Notes: generated by a model not told the origin, from the letters alone. Counted from the first letter of the stretch, positions 7,718 through 18,843 are shown. The stretch is DNA of 64,000 nt from Haloarcula sp. CBA1129 (GCF_008729015.1 NZ_RKSM01000001.1:2604001-2668000); one strand, 5' to 3'. Translations and numbers: made by a program.

Positions 7718-8377
7718 TTAGTCGTCCGCGAGGTCGTCCTCGTCGGCGACCGGAATCGGCGTGGCGTTGCTCCGATCAGTATCGCCGAAGCCAGCGCTGA
7801 GGATGCGTGTCAACGCCTCTTCGACGCGTTCGTCGACTTCCTCGTAGCGGTGGGGCTCGACCTCAACGACGAAACCGGTCGTGATGTTCGGTGCTGTCGG
7901 GAGAAAGAGCACGTCCCGTCCGTCGTCGGTCGTCTGACCCGTTTTGAACGCCGTCATCCGCATCCCGTTCCACACTTCGAGTTTCACCGGCGACTGGAGG
8001 TCTTCGGTCCCCGAGACGGCCGTTTCGACCGCCATCTTCGAAGCGTTGTACACCACCCGGAGCCCGGGGACGTGATTCATCGCGTCATCGATAGCCCGTT
8101 CGACGATGTCGCCGAAGGCCGTCCGCATCAGATAGCCGATGGAGAACACGATGAGGATGAAGATAATCAGCGTCGTGAACACCCGAGCGAGTTCGACAGA
8201 CGACGTTCCCGAGGGGAGACCGAGCGCCGATAGCAGTTTGGCGTCAATCGCCGGGATAACCGCCGCGGACGCGAGGATAGAGTAGAGATAGATGATAACG
8301 TAAACCGTCACCAGCAGCGGTAACAGGATAATAAGGCCGCTCGCGAAATCGCGCTTCCACGACGTTGAGGAGGCCAT
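7718..8377 (-). CDS. DUF502 membrane protein
   Basis: A 219-residue protein with two transmembrane helices near the start (about residues 12-38 and 66-88). A soluble domain follows, carrying the DUF502 signature: the GLRVVYNASKMAVE segment and the FLPTAPNITTGFV motif. The last 25 residues are acidic and disordered-looking. DUF502 proteins are widespread in bacteria, plants and haloarchaea (the plant homologue LCV/COV1 affects vascular patterning), but no biochemical role is established. It converges on ilvE with a 20-nt gap. Confidence 0.88.
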   Translation of the reverse strand: MASSTSWKRDFASGLIILLPLLVTVYVIIYLYSILASAAVIPAIDAKLLSALGLPSGTSSVELARVFTTLIIFILIVFSIGYLMRTAFGDIVERAIDDAMNHVPGLRVVYNASKMAVETAVSGTEDLQSPVKLEVWNGMRMTAFKTGQTTDDGRDVLFLPTAPNITTGFVVEVEPHRYEEVDERVEEALTRILSAGFGDTDRSNATPIPVADEDDLADD

Positions 8378-8479
8378 ACAGGTACGTATCGGGCGCGGGA
8401 TATGAGCCCTTTCCTTTGGTGTGTGTCCGTACTGTCACCACACAGTCACCGATAAGCGAGGCGGGGAATCGCCGCCGGA

Positions 8480-9651
<1,172 letters not shown>

Positions 9652-9655
<4 letters not shown>

Positions 9656-9744
9656 TCCAGTGGCCCCCTCGTGCCATGCGAACCGGTCCCGCCAAGAGCA
9701 CTACGCGGCGTTCCGGGCCCCATTCCGTCGGTCTGTGGAGTCAT
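9652..9744 (-). CDS. 30-residue upstream ORF overlapping dgoD (candidate leader)
   Basis: On the minus strand, ATG at 9744 opens 30 codons ending in TGA at 9654-9652. Its ATGA overlaps the dgoD start codon at 9655. The minus-strand TATA-like CTATATACAC (9766-9775) is centred about 26 bp before the ATG, the right distance for a leaderless start exactly at 9744. The peptide is rich in Gly, Pro and Thr (MTPQTDGMGPGTPRSALGG...), not typical of a folded protein. The arrangement repeats that before ilvE. Translation is unproven. Confidence 0.4.
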
Positions 9745-9765
9745 GTGAGACACACATAGGAGACG

Positions 9766-9775
9766 TGTATATAGT
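9766..9775 (-). promoter_or_regulatory. TATA element for the dgoD transcript
   Basis: CTATATACAC on the minus strand fits the haloarchaeal TATA consensus. It predicts transcription from about 9744, which coincides with the upstream ORF start and is 89 nt before dgoD itself. No other good TATA lies 25-30 bp before the dgoD ATG. Confidence 0.55.
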
Positions 9776-9864
9776 CGTTGTGTGATTCCAGAACAGCCGT
9801 GTGCCGCTCTTGCGTTGACTGGTACGGTAACCGCCGTCCATCGTGCCGGGACCGTCACGATTGC

Positions 9865-10749
9865 TTATTGCTCGCGGTATCGCTCCCACGTACGGACGAG
9901 ACGGGCAAGCGTCTCGTTCACGGGGGCTGGCTCTCTGGCGGTGTCGGCGACGTAGCCGTTGATAGCGTCTATTTCTGTCTGGTGGCCGGCCGAGATGTCC
10001 TGATACATCGACGAGTGGTTGGCGGCGGTGTCGTCAACGACACGCTCGACGAGCGATACCGCACGCTCGTCCGAAAGATCGATGTCCTGCTCACGGGCGA
10101 CGGCGGCCGTCTCACGGGCGGCGTCCGCGGCGACGGCGTCGGCCGGCGAATCGGCGAGCGCGCCGTTCGCCACGCGAGCGAGCGCCGTCACGGCGTTGAT
10201 GCCGGCGTTTACGGCGAGTTTCTCCCAGAGGCGGGTCGGCATGTCGGCGGCGACGGTCGTTTCGAGACCGGCCGCACGGAACGCGGTCCCGACATCGTCG
10301 GCAACCGCGGACCGGCCGCTATTGCGGTCCCCCAGCACGATGTCACCGCGACCGGTGAACGCGACGGTGCCCGGTTCCCGAAGCCGTGCCCCGTAGGAAC
10401 ACGTCCCTGCGAGCACCGGACAGTCGATTTCAGCGGCTAACCGCGCCTCGTTTCCCATCCCGTTCTGCAGTGAGAGGCAGGCATCGAGCGTGCAGTCCGC
10501 GAGGTCCGCCGCAACGGCGGCGGTGTCGTAGGCCTTGACCGTCACTACCGCGAGGTCGGCGCTGGCCGGAACCGTCGTCTGTGCGCTGGGGTGAACCCGG
10601 AACTGCTCTGTTCCGACGACGGAGAGGCCGTCTTCGGTGACACTGCCCACGTGTGGCTCCCGTCCGACGAGTGTCACATCGTGTTCCCGGGCGAGCAGGC
10701 CACCGACGAGACTGCCGAGGCTCCCGGCACCGACGACGACAATATCCAT
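9865..10749 (-). CDS. panE: Ketopantoate reductase family protein
   Basis: A 294-residue NADPH-dependent reductase of the ApbA/PanE family. The N-terminal Rossmann motif is GAGSLGSLVGGLLA (residues 7-20), and KAYDT..A marks the ApbA fold. The catalytic lysine lies in RLWEKLAVNAGINAVTAL, followed by S.QDI..G..TEID.INGYV near the C-terminus. The reaction would be ketopantoate to pantoate for CoA synthesis; the cofactor in archaea may be NADH. Homology favours the ATG at 10749 over an upstream start. The symbol is by family, and the substrate is not proven. Confidence 0.85.
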   Translation of the reverse strand: MDIVVVGAGSLGSLVGGLLAREHDVTLVGREPHVGSVTEDGLSVVGTEQFRVHPSAQTTVPASADLAVVTVKAYDTAAVAADLADCTLDACLSLQNGMGNEARLAAEIDCPVLAGTCSYGARLREPGTVAFTGRGDIVLGDRNSGRSAVADDVGTAFRAAGLETTVAADMPTRLWEKLAVNAGINAVTALARVANGALADSPADAVAADAARETAAVAREQDIDLSDERAVSLVERVVDDTAANHSSMYQDISAGHQTEIDAINGYVADTAREPAPVNETLARLVRTWERYREQ

Positions 10750-10838
10750 ACCGACGAGCAGGGACGGCCCGGACAAAAACCTACCACCGGCGTGGCGGAA
10801 TCAGCACGCACTTGCCTGCGAGCGACGAACAGACGGGC

Positions 10839-11393
10839 ATGGGCGATTCCGACGACGCTGCGGCGGTAGTTCGGGCCATCGACGAGATCGGCATCGACCG
10901 GCTGACCGAGACAATTGTCGCGGCGTGGGAGGGACTCGGCGGCGTCGAACCGGGACCGAGTTGGCCACAGGACGAAGCCAGACACCGGTTCGAACTGTCC
11001 GCCCCCGATGAAGCGGTCGGGCTGGACCTGTTTTCGGCGGTGCTGGATGCATCCCCACGAACCCCCACAGAAGCGTTCGTCCACCTCGGGCTGGGGCGAC
11101 GAGACAACCCCGGTATCGAACGGTTCGCTGTCGAGACTATTGCGGACCACACTGAGGTCTCGGCCACCGACACCCACACGACCGGGACGGTGCCGATAAC
11201 GGCGGAGACGTTCGACGCACTGGCGCGAGTCCACGGCGAGACGCTGGTGTACGCGGTCGTCTGTGACGACGACGGGCGGGCGATTCTCGAGCGAGATTGG
11301 ACGACGCTACGGTTCTCGCTTCCGCCGTCGGCCGCCGAAACCGTGCGGGAGACAGTCGGACCGGCCGACGCCGAGCGGTTCGAACAGGTGTAG
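10839..11393 (+). CDS. Hypothetical acidic haloarchaeal protein
   Basis: A 184-residue soluble protein without transmembrane segments or recognisable motifs. It starts with MGDSDDAAAVVRAIDEIG and contains an ordered-looking region around residues 80-160 with alternating beta/alpha patterns. The divergent panE start is 89 bp upstream. The stop is 2 nt from the convergent rubredoxin-like gene. Strong third-position GC and length support a real gene. I do not recognise the family. Confidence 0.65.
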   Translation: MGDSDDAAAVVRAIDEIGIDRLTETIVAAWEGLGGVEPGPSWPQDEARHRFELSAPDEAVGLDLFSAVLDASPRTPTEAFVHLGLGRRDNPGIERFAVETIADHTEVSATDTHTTGTVPITAETFDALARVHGETLVYAVVCDDDGRAILERDWTTLRFSLPPSAAETVRETVGPADAERFEQV

Positions 11394-11395
11394 TT

Positions 11396-11698
11396 TCAAT
11401 CCTCCTGCCAGTAGTAGATGTCCTCTTTCTGTGCGCCACAGGACGGACATTCATCGGGAATATCCTCTATCTGGCCCATCTCGCCACATTCCCAGCAGCG
11501 CCACATCAGTTCTGCCTCACCGGCGGCCCCGGCGCTGAGATGCTCGCTCGACAGCGATTCGATGCCGTCCTCGACCGTGACGTAGAAGCCGTGTTCGTCG
11601 AACCCGCGGATAGTCCCGAGTTCGTTGCCGTCCTCGTCGTACACCGTCTGTCCGAACGAGTACTCCTCGCTTTCGATGTTCGTGGTCATGTCAGCCAT
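11396..11698 (-). CDS. PRC-barrel-like plus rubredoxin-like zinc ribbon protein
   Basis: A 100-residue two-part protein. Residues about 10-52 read like a PRC-barrel (FGQTVYDEDGNELGTIRGFDE). Residues 65-95 are a rubredoxin/rubrerythrin-type ribbon with C-W-E-C-G and C-P-S-C-G (four Cys, for Fe or Zn). The arrangement matches the haloarchaeal DUF7130 family. A rubredoxin-like site could serve in electron transfer or oxidative-stress defence, but the C-x2-C spacing equally suits structural zinc. Function not established. Confidence 0.8.
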   Translation of the reverse strand: MADMTTNIESEEYSFGQTVYDEDGNELGTIRGFDEHGFYVTVEDGIESLSSEHLSAGAAGEAELMWRCWECGEMGQIEDIPDECPSCGAQKEDIYYWQED

Positions 11699-11808
11699 AC
11701 ATAGGGACAGACGTGTCGGAATGTGTTAAATGCTACCGTGAAACAAAGCATGCATGATTGACGAGGCGAAACCGAACCAGCCAGTCGGCGGCTGATACGC
11801 CCGCGTCG

Positions 11809-13017
11809 CTACCGCGAGAACAGGCTGTTGTGGACCGGCGCGAAGTCGCTCTCCTGACTGTCTTCGACTACCGAGTCGGTCACAGCCTTGCCGTCGACCC
11901 CCGCGTCGAGGAAGTCAGACAGTGGCGGCCCGACGTTGTCCGGTTCGACGAGGAACGCGTCGTGTCCGTGGTCGGAGTCGATGACGTGGTGGGCGACGTT
12001 CGCGTCGGCGTCCCGGAGCGAGTCGGCCAGCGCCTCCGCCTGCTGGGAGGTGAAGTGCCAGTCAGCAGTAAAGGACATCACCAGCGCGTCACCGTCGAAG
12101 GCCGCCAGCGCGTCAGCGTCGGACTCGAACCCCGCAGCGAGGTCGTAGTTGTCCATCGCCCGCGTCAGGTAGAGGTAGCTGTTGGCGTCGAAGCGCTCGG
12201 TGAATTTCTCGGCGTTGTAATCGAGATACGACTCCACGTCACGGTACGGGAAAAAGGCCCCCGCGGCGTCGGTGGGGAACGTACGGACGGCGTCCCGGCC
12301 GGCGGCGCGACGACCGAAGCGGCGCTCCATCGACGCCTTCGAGAGATACATGACGTGGCCAAGTTGGCGGGCCAGCGCCAGCCCGTCGCTGGGCGGGTCG
12401 TCGTCCTCGCCGTAGTAGTGGCCCTGATTCCAGTTCGGGTCGGTCGTGATGGCCCGGCGGGCGATAGCATCGAGCGAGAGACACTGTGTGTCCAGTCGCG
12501 CGGCGGCAGCGATTGGGACGATGCGGTCGACGTGGTCCGGATGTCGCTTGGCCCATTCGATGACGTTCATGCCGCCGACGCTACCGCCGACGACGGCGTG
12601 GAGGTGTGGAATCCCGAGTTCGTCAAGCAGCGCCCGTTGGGCCTCGGTCCAGTCAGTGACGGTGACCGGCGGGAAGTCGGTGCCGTAGGGCTCTCCCGTC
12701 TCCGGGTTCTCGCTTTTCGGCCCCGTCGAGCCGTAACAGGAGCCCGGCACGTTCGCACAGACGACGTAGTACTCCGTGGTGTCGATGGCCTTCCCCGGGC
12801 CGACGATGTCGTCCCACCAAGCGCGGGCCTGATCGGCGCTGTCGACCCGGTCGCGGCCGGCGACGTGGGCGCTGCCGGTCAGCGCGTGACAGACCAGCAC
12901 CGCGTTGTCGCCGTCGAACTCCCCGTAGGCCTCGTAGGTGAGTTCGAGGTCAGGAATCGTCTCCCCGCAGTCGAACTCGAACTCACCGAGCGAGATGGTG
13001 TTGTGTTCGACGTTCAT
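11809..13017 (-). CDS. metX: Homoserine O-acetyltransferase
   Basis: A 402-residue alpha/beta-hydrolase-fold enzyme. It acetylates L-homoserine with acetyl-CoA, opening methionine synthesis by direct sulfhydrylation. The nucleophile elbow [13 protein letters not shown] carries the catalytic Ser. The early [15 protein letters not shown] and the late [10 protein letters not shown] hold the His, with [13 protein letters not shown] before it. The ATG at 13017 overlaps the metY stop as ATGA, which argues for translational coupling. The frame stays open further upstream, but that part lies inside metY and is not homologous. Confidence 0.93.
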   Translation of the reverse strand: MNVEHNTISLGEFEFDCGETIPDLELTYEAYGEFDGDNAVLVCHALTGSAHVAGRDRVDSADQARAWWDDIVGPGKAIDTTEYYVVCANVPGSCYGSTGPKSENPETGEPYGTDFPPVTVTDWTEAQRALLDELGIPHLHAVVGGSVGGMNVIEWAKRHPDHVDRIVPIAAAARLDTQCLSLDAIARRAITTDPNWNQGHYYGEDDDPPSDGLALARQLGHVMYLSKASMERRFGRRAAGRDAVRTFPTDAAGAFFPYRDVESYLDYNAEKFTERFDANSYLYLTRAMDNYDLAAGFESDADALAAFDGDALVMSFTADWHFTSQQAEALADSLRDADANVAHHVIDSDHGHDAFLVEPDNVGPPLSDFLDAGVDGKAVTDSVVEDSQESDFAPVHNSLFSR

Positions 13018-14300
13018 GTGACTCGTTCGATTGTGTCGTCGATGTCTGTGATGATGTCTTCTGCGTCTTCGATGCCGACGCTGAACCGGATGAGGTCCGG
13101 CGTGACGCCGCTGGCGCGCTGTTCCGCCTCGCTGAGCTGGGCGTGAGTGGTCGATGCCGGATGGATGACCAGCGTCTTGGCGTCGCCGATATTGGCGAGG
13201 AACTGCGCGAGCTCCGTCTCCTCGCAGAACTGCCGCCCCGCGTCGAAGCCGCCTTCGAGGCCGAACGTGACGATGCCGCCGAACCCGCCAGAGAGGTACT
13301 GCTGTGCCAAGTCGTGGGTTTCGTGACTCTCCAGCCCGGGATAGGTGACCCAAGCGACCTCGGGGTGGTCGTCAAGGTGCTGTGCGACGGTCATCGCGTT
13401 CTCGCAGTGGCGCTCCATTCGCAGGGAGAGCGTCTCGGCCCCTTGGAGGGTCGCCCAAGCGTCGAACGGTTTCTGGCCGTCACCGAGCGAGCGGAGGGCA
13501 CGCTGTCGGGCGGCGACGGAGAAGGCGCGGTCGCCGAAGGCCTCGGAGAAGTTCTTGCCGAAGGCCTCGTTCTCACCGCCAAGTTCCGGGAACTTCTCGG
13601 GGTACTCCGCCCACGGGAACGAACCGCCGTCGACGAGGACGCCGCCGACAGTCGTCCCGGAGCCGTGAATCCACTTCGTCGTCGACTCCCAGAGGAGGTC
13701 CACGCCGTGGTCGAGCGGATTACAGAGCGCCGGCGTCCCGAACGTGTTGTCGACGAAAACAGGGACGCCGTGGTCGTGCGCCACTTCAGCGATCTCCTCC
13801 ATCGGCGGAACCACGAGCGAGGGGTTGCCGATGGTCTCGAAGTGGACGTAGGCCGTGTCCTCGTCGATGGCCGCGGCGTAGGCGTCCGGGTCGAGCGTGT
13901 CGACGAACCGCGTCTCGATGCCGCGGCGATTGGCGGCCTTCGAGAAGTACGAGTGGGTGCCGCCGTAGATGGACGAAGCCGTCACGATGTTGTCGCCGTT
14001 GGCTGCGAGAACGAACGTCCCGGCGTCGAGAGCAGCCATCCCAGACCCTGTCGCGACGGCGTCAGCGGCGTTCTCCAAGGACGCGATGCGGTTTTCGAGC
14101 ATCCTGACGGTAGGGTTGTCAAAGCGCGAGTAGACGTTGCCGTCGTCCTCCAGCGCGTACCGGTCGGCCGCGGTGTCGGCGTCCTCAAAGACATACGACG
14201 AGGTCTGATAGATGGGCGGCGCGCGCGCCCCTGTGACCGGGTCCGGCTCCTCCTGACCGGCATGGACACAGCGCGTCCCGAATCCGTAGTCGTTAGTCAT
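13014..14300 (-). CDS. metY: O-acetylhomoserine sulfhydrylase
   Basis: A 428-residue PLP enzyme of the Cys/Met metabolism family. It replaces the acetyl group of O-acetylhomoserine with sulfide to give homocysteine. The PLP lysine sits in [19 protein letters not shown]. Other marks are the YSRFDNPTV start of the fold, [17 protein letters not shown] and a late [14 protein letters not shown]. It is first in the metY-metX operon. A TATA-like TTATAG (minus strand, about 14327-14332) lies about 29 bp before the ATG. Confidence 0.93.
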   Translation of the reverse strand: MTNDYGFGTRCVHAGQEEPDPVTGARAPPIYQTSSYVFEDADTAADRYALEDDGNVYSRFDNPTVRMLENRIASLENAADAVATGSGMAALDAGTFVLAANGDNIVTASSIYGGTHSYFSKAANRRGIETRFVDTLDPDAYAAAIDEDTAYVHFETIGNPSLVVPPMEEIAEVAHDHGVPVFVDNTFGTPALCNPLDHGVDLLWESTTKWIHGSGTTVGGVLVDGGSFPWAEYPEKFPELGGENEAFGKNFSEAFGDRAFSVAARQRALRSLGDGQKPFDAWATLQGAETLSLRMERHCENAMTVAQHLDDHPEVAWVTYPGLESHETHDLAQQYLSGGFGGIVTFGLEGGFDAGRQFCEETELAQFLANIGDAKTLVIHPASTTHAQLSEAEQRASGVTPDLIRFSVGIEDAEDIITDIDDTIERVT

Positions 14301-14443
14301 GTGCAGTATGCATATATCTCTAGCTATCTATAACTCAGAGTTACGGCAATACTCTCTGATTGTGATATTCTGACATGGTCTCGGTCCGCCCGCCGGCGAA
14401 ACCGAGGGAGAGGGTATTTGTCGATGGCTGTCTTCACGCCGGT

Positions 14444-15397
14444 ATGGACCACGACACTGCCGGGCGGACGAGCCGGCAGGTTCTCGATGCTGTCGGGGAC
14501 GCTGTCATCGCCGACGACCGCTTCCTCGAAACCGTCATGACCGGGATTCTCGCCCGGGGGCACGTCCTGCTGGAAGACGTGCCGGGCACGGGGAAGACAC
14601 TCACCGCCCAGTCGTTCGCAACGGCGCTCGACCTCTCCTTCAAGCGGGTGCAGTTCACCCCGGACCTGCTGCCGTCCGACATCACCGGCTCGAACGTGTT
14701 CAACGAGGCCACCGGCGAGTTCGACTTCCAGCCCGGCCCCGTCTTCGCCAACGTCGTTCTCGCGGACGAAATCAACCGCGCACCGCCAAAGACACAGGCC
14801 GCGCTGCTTGAGGCGATGGGCGAGAAGCAGGTGACCGTCGACGGTGTGACCCACGACCTGCCCGAGCCGTTCTTCGTCATCGCCACGCAGAACCCCGTCG
14901 AGCAGGAGGGGACCTTCGGCCTGCCCGAGGCCCAGCGGGACCGCTTCATCGTCAAAACGTCGATGGGGTATCCCGACTTCGGCGGCGAGCGCGAACTCAT
15001 CGACCGGCGGGCCGACCGGACCGCGCAAGCGCCAAGCGTCACGAGCGTCATCGACGGCGACCGTCTCCCGGCGCTCCAGCGAACCGTCGAATCAGTCACC
15101 GTCGACGACACGCTCCGGGACTACGTCGTCGAACTCGGACGGGCCACCCGCGAGGACGACCGCGTCGAAGTCGGTGTCTCTCCACGGGGCATCCAGCGAC
15201 TGTTCGAAGCCACCCGCGCCGCTGCGGCCCTCGACGGCCGCGACTACGCCGTCCCGGACGATGTGAAAACCGTCGTCGAGGAGGCGTTCGCCCACCGACT
15301 CGTGCTGACCGCTGACGCGGGTGTCCGCGGTGTCGACCCGGCGACCGTCGTCGACGACGTGCTGGACAGCGTCGAAGTACCGGCCGTCAGTCCCTAG
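14444..15397 (+). CDS. MoxR-family AAA+ ATPase
   Basis: A 317-residue AAA+ chaperone-like ATPase. The Walker A motif is EDVPGTGKTLTA (about residues 45-56), Walker B is VVLADEINRAPPKTQAALLEAM, and sensor 1 is FFVIATQNPVEQEG. The helical lid contains VGVSPRGIQRL. MoxR proteins typically activate partners with DUF58 or VWA domains, and the convergent operon next door encodes a DUF58 protein. TATA-like TATTTG at 14415-14420 puts the ATG at 14444 about 27 bp away, consistent with a leaderless message. The in-frame start at 14375 lies upstream of that promoter. Confidence 0.9.
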   Translation: MDHDTAGRTSRQVLDAVGDAVIADDRFLETVMTGILARGHVLLEDVPGTGKTLTAQSFATALDLSFKRVQFTPDLLPSDITGSNVFNEATGEFDFQPGPVFANVVLADEINRAPPKTQAALLEAMGEKQVTVDGVTHDLPEPFFVIATQNPVEQEGTFGLPEAQRDRFIVKTSMGYPDFGGERELIDRRADRTAQAPSVTSVIDGDRLPALQRTVESVTVDDTLRDYVVELGRATREDDRVEVGVSPRGIQRLFEATRAAAALDGRDYAVPDDVKTVVEEAFAHRLVLTADAGVRGVDPATVVDDVLDSVEVPAVSP

Positions 15398-15401
15398 ATT
15401 C

Positions 15402-15791
15402 TCAGGTTCGTTCGGTCTCACGCTCCCGCACCGCCGCGCCGTCCGCAACATCCTCCAGCGTCTCTGTTTCGAGCAGTCGCTCCAGTTTCCGCTCGAACTG
15501 GTCGTCAGTCAGTTCTCCCTCGGCGTACCGGCGGCGCAGGCGTTCGAGCGGTGTTTCGTCGCCAGCATCGCGCGACGGCGCTGGGTCCGCCTCCTCGATA
15601 TCTTCCTCCTCGTCCGGATCACCGTACAACAGTTCCGTCAGCGGGACGATCACGACGTAGCCAACGAGCAGCGCCGCGAGCCACCACTCCTGTCCGGTGA
15701 GGAGAGCAACGAGCCAGAACCCGGTGACCGCTAGAGAGGCGAGTTCAGTCACATTGTCTCTGGCTCGCTCCAGCGGGGACTGGTCGGTCAT
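15402..15791 (-). CDS. SHOCT-domain membrane protein
   Basis: A 129-residue protein with two transmembrane helices (about residues 17-50). A long acidic linker follows, then a C-terminal SHOCT motif near residues 82-110 (LERLRRRYAEGELTDDQFERKLERLL). SHOCT is a short oligomerisation module often tethered to the membrane. It is last in the leftward operon, 45 nt after the DUF7519-like gene, and ends 4 nt from the convergent moxR stop. The role is unknown. Confidence 0.82.
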   Translation of the reverse strand: MTDQSPLERARDNVTELASLAVTGFWLVALLTGQEWWLAALLVGYVVIVPLTELLYGDPDEEEDIEEADPAPSRDAGDETPLERLRRRYAEGELTDDQFERKLERLLETETLEDVADGAAVRERETERT

Positions 15792-15836
15792 ACTGCTGGC
15801 TTGTCACCACGCCACAATGGATTGTTCGGTGCAGTC

Positions 15837-17450
15837 CTATCGTATCGCAGCCACCAGCGCCAGCACGGCGACGAGACAGACCACGAGGCCCGCCATAGCG
15901 ACCGATGGCTCGACAGCAATAGCGCCCCGGGCGACGCCGGCCAGACCCAGCGTCGCCGCCGCGCCGACGCCGCCGACCGCGACCGTTCCCCCGGTGTGGA
16001 CGAGTTCTGTGCGACGCGTCGCGGCCTCGGTACCGACTTCGCGGCCCATCGTCGTCCCGAAGGAACCGGCGTCCCAGACGACGACTGCACCGACCAGACC
16101 CGCGAGCACCAGCCACGTCGGCGCCGAAAGCGTGGCAGCGAAGGCGCTCGCACCAAACAGCCCGGCCGCGGCGAGCGTGATGCCGGCTGTCTGCTCACGC
16201 AAGTAGTTTGTCGCCAGCGCCACCCATAGCTGTCCAGTCGCGCTGATGACTGAAAACAGCGCCACGACGGCCAGCGCCAGCGTGACGGTCTCGGGACCGT
16301 ACACGTCCAGTATCGGAACGAGGAACTGCTCGACGGTCGCCGCGGCCGGCGTCGCCCGGAGCGCCGTTTCGATGGCATCGACTGCCGGCCCTGCGACCGC
16401 TACCGCGGCGAGCGTGATGACGCCGCCGCCGACGTACGGCGCGAGGACGGTCCCGACGCGGTCGGCCGAACTCTGGACCGTCCGCCGGAGGAACCAGACG
16501 GCCACCGCGACGGCTGTCCCGCCGAGGGCCAGCCACCAGAGAACGCCCCGGAGGCCCGGTGCAGCCGTGACTGCGACGAGGGGGTCGTACAGCCCGCTCG
16601 GAAGCGTGCGGGTGAGGAACTGCTGGCCGAGAGTCAGTTCGATTAGCCCGGCAACCGGCACAATGAGTAAGGCGAGCAGTTCCGTCCATCGGATGGTTCG
16701 CAAAACGGTGTTGACGGTCCCGTCGATGGCGGGGGCGTCGCTCGTTTCCGGAACGAGTTCGGCCAGCGGTAAGGCGTCAAGGCCGCGGGTCAGCGCCGCA
16801 GCGGCGAGTGCGACCAATAGGCTGAAGATGGCAATATGCGTCCGTCCGGGAACCGGGTCGAACACCGGGTCCAGAACCCGAGTGAGGACGTCACCCGTCA
16901 GCTGCTGGACGCCCGGTGTCCCGGCGTTGGACTGCAAGAAGTCGACGGCCCCCCGCGCGAACAACACGAGGGCAACGGCGAACGGAACGGCGGTCGTCCG
17001 TACGACGACGCCACCGTATGTCTCGACCCGCTCAATGTCGACGATGCCGCGGGTGGCCGCAGTTGCACCGAAGACGGCGGTCAGGCAGCCGAGGACGACA
17101 ACCACCTGCGATACCAGCGTGACAACTGCCGGTCGGACGCCGGCCTGTGAGGCAACGGGGAACAGTTCGGCGCCGAGCGAAACGACCGCGCCGCCGGTGG
17201 CGACCGAAAGCCCGACGGCGACCGGGAGCGCGAGGACGCTAGCCAGAACGGTCCCGACCGCCTGCCAGCGGTCCCAGCCGCTCAGCCACAGCGATAGCGC
17301 TAGCAGACCGCCAGTGGCCACACCGACGAGCGCGGCCCGGTCGGCACTCACGGTTCCCAGCAGACCCGCGACCAGTAGCGCTGTCACGCCGACGACGGTC
17401 GCGAAGCTGGTCCGTGGCATCCGGGACGGGAACGAGCTTGTGTCCTCCAT
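15837..17450 (-). CDS. Large polytopic membrane protein, DUF7519-like
   Basis: A 537-residue very hydrophobic protein with about a dozen or more predicted membrane helices, short polar loops and no catalytic motif that I can identify. It follows the DUF58 gene by 2 nt and so belongs to the transglutaminase/DUF58 operon. I recognise it as the haloarchaeal-specific member of these MoxR modules (DUF7519 from memory). It may form a membrane platform or channel for the module, but this is inference from context. Confidence 0.7.
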   Translation of the reverse strand: MEDTSSFPSRMPRTSFATVVGVTALLVAGLLGTVSADRAALVGVATGGLLALSLWLSGWDRWQAVGTVLASVLALPVAVGLSVATGGAVVSLGAELFPVASQAGVRPAVVTLVSQVVVVLGCLTAVFGATAATRGIVDIERVETYGGVVVRTTAVPFAVALVLFARGAVDFLQSNAGTPGVQQLTGDVLTRVLDPVFDPVPGRTHIAIFSLLVALAAAALTRGLDALPLAELVPETSDAPAIDGTVNTVLRTIRWTELLALLIVPVAGLIELTLGQQFLTRTLPSGLYDPLVAVTAAPGLRGVLWWLALGGTAVAVAVWFLRRTVQSSADRVGTVLAPYVGGGVITLAAVAVAGPAVDAIETALRATPAAATVEQFLVPILDVYGPETVTLALAVVALFSVISATGQLWVALATNYLREQTAGITLAAAGLFGASAFAATLSAPTWLVLAGLVGAVVVWDAGSFGTTMGREVGTEAATRRTELVHTGGTVAVGGVGAAATLGLAGVARGAIAVEPSVAMAGLVVCLVAVLALVAAIR

Positions 17451-17452
17451 AG

Positions 17453-18841
17453 TTACACGCTGAACAGGTCCGCGAGCGAGGCGCGGAGCGCCACATCGAT
17501 TGGGCTGTCGAGGTCCCAGTCGATAACGGTCGCGCCGGATAGTTCAGCCCGCTGGAGGCGAGCAGTGCGTTCGGTGCCTGCGACAGCTGCACCGAGTGAG
17601 TCCCCGCGGGCGAGCGACGGACTGACCAGCGTCGTCGGGTAGTCACGGACCGCAAGCGACGACACCAGCGAGACGGGCCAGTCGTCGGCGGCCGGCGAGA
17701 ACACGACCACCTGCGCGGTCGGCGGGAGCCGAGCGAGCACTGCGAGCAGGTCCGGGTCCTCGATGGTGCCGCCGTCGGCCGTCGTCACCTTCGCAGCTCC
17801 GCCCCGGGGCTGCTCTGGAGAGGCGTCCCCGGACACGTCAGCGACACTGGCCGCGTCGGCGTCCGACTGCCGGGCCGCGGCACGGCCAACGCTGTCGAAC
17901 AGCTGTCTCGCGTGAGCGGCCGCGTGGCCGCCCGAGGCGTCAACCCACGCCAGTCCGTCGGGACCGATCCCGCCGGGGACATCAGAGTCAGCGAGCCCCA
18001 CAGCACAGACGCTCGCGACGACGCTAGTCCGGGAGAGCGCGTCGAACAGGCGCTCGGCAGCATAGGCCGACAGTTCGGCTCCGGTCGGGAATCCCGGTTC
18101 CGGCGTCACGCGGGCCGGTGGCCGCGCATCGACGACCAGCACCGTCCTGACGGCCTGTTCCTCCCGGTAGTCGATGGTGGTCAGCTCGTCGGTCTTGGCG
18201 TAGCGCCGCCAGTCGATGCGGTTGACCGGGTCCCCGGGCTGGTAGCTCCGCGTCGAGTGGAACTCCAGCCCGCTCCCCCCAGTGTCGGTGGGAAGCGTTC
18301 CCGCTCGCGGGAGCGTCGCGTCGGCCATCGGCACCTCGGAGACGGTGTTCGAGCACGTCAGCGTCCCGTCACCGGCGACGGGCAGGTCGACGGTCACTTC
18401 GTCGCTGGCCGACAGCGTCCGCACCCGCACCGCGGCGGCGTCGAACGTGTAGGTCCCCCGCTTTGCCATCACAGCATAAGACAGCGTCGCGCTCTCGTCA
18501 GGCCGCAACGAGAGACAGCGCCGCGGCGACCCGTCGACGACCGCCAGTTCCTCGGGCACGCCGTCGATGACCCGCACGTCGGTCAGCGAACTGCTACCGG
18601 TGTTGGTCACGGTGAGTTCGACCGCGACCGGTTCGCCCGGCGTCGGCTGGGCGTCGGAGACGGAGCGTGCTGCTTGTAAGTCAGTTCCCGCCGGCACCCG
18701 CGAGAGCGCACCGTAGGCGACGTAGGTGAGCGGGATTGCAGTCGCCGCGAGCAACAGCGGCTCGGCAGTCAAAAGCGAGACGCTAACGAGAAACAGCGCG
18801 GCTGCGAGCCCGCCGCTCCAGCGCCGCAGACGGCGATGCAT
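17453..18841 (-). CDS. DUF58 domain protein of the MoxR module
   Basis: A 462-residue protein with two N-terminal membrane helices (about residues 10-45). A beta-rich extracytoplasmic-like region (CARDB-type, VELTVTNTGSSSLTDVRV) comes next. The DUF58 core then carries STRSYQPGDPVNRIDWRRYAKTDELTT.DY, the family signature, near residues 200-225. A VWA-like domain follows (VLVVDARPP). DUF58 proteins are standard partners of MoxR ATPases. It is spaced 2 nt from its neighbours on both sides. Confidence 0.85.
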   Translation of the reverse strand: MHRRLRRWSGGLAAALFLVSVSLLTAEPLLLAATAIPLTYVAYGALSRVPAGTDLQAARSVSDAQPTPGEPVAVELTVTNTGSSSLTDVRVIDGVPEELAVVDGSPRRCLSLRPDESATLSYAVMAKRGTYTFDAAAVRVRTLSASDEVTVDLPVAGDGTLTCSNTVSEVPMADATLPRAGTLPTDTGGSGLEFHSTRSYQPGDPVNRIDWRRYAKTDELTTIDYREEQAVRTVLVVDARPPARVTPEPGFPTGAELSAYAAERLFDALSRTSVVASVCAVGLADSDVPGGIGPDGLAWVDASGGHAAAHARQLFDSVGRAAARQSDADAASVADVSGDASPEQPRGGAAKVTTADGGTIEDPDLLAVLARLPPTAQVVVFSPAADDWPVSLVSSLAVRDYPTTLVSPSLARGDSLGAAVAGTERTARLQRAELSGATVIDWDLDSPIDVALRASLADLFSV

Positions 18842-18843
18842 TG

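Noticed and set aside
11758-13146. Long open frame (462 codons) on the plus strand across metX
   Set aside because: It is antisense to metX. GC-rich third positions of the real gene keep this frame open; the translation is Arg/Val-rich with no domain.
13017-13353. N-terminal extension of the metX frame
   Set aside because: The frame runs back into metY. The residues are basic and non-homologous, and the ATG at 13017 overlaps the metY stop as in coupled genes.
13143-14333. 396-codon plus-strand frame opposite metY
   Set aside because: Shadow of metY; no recognisable motif.
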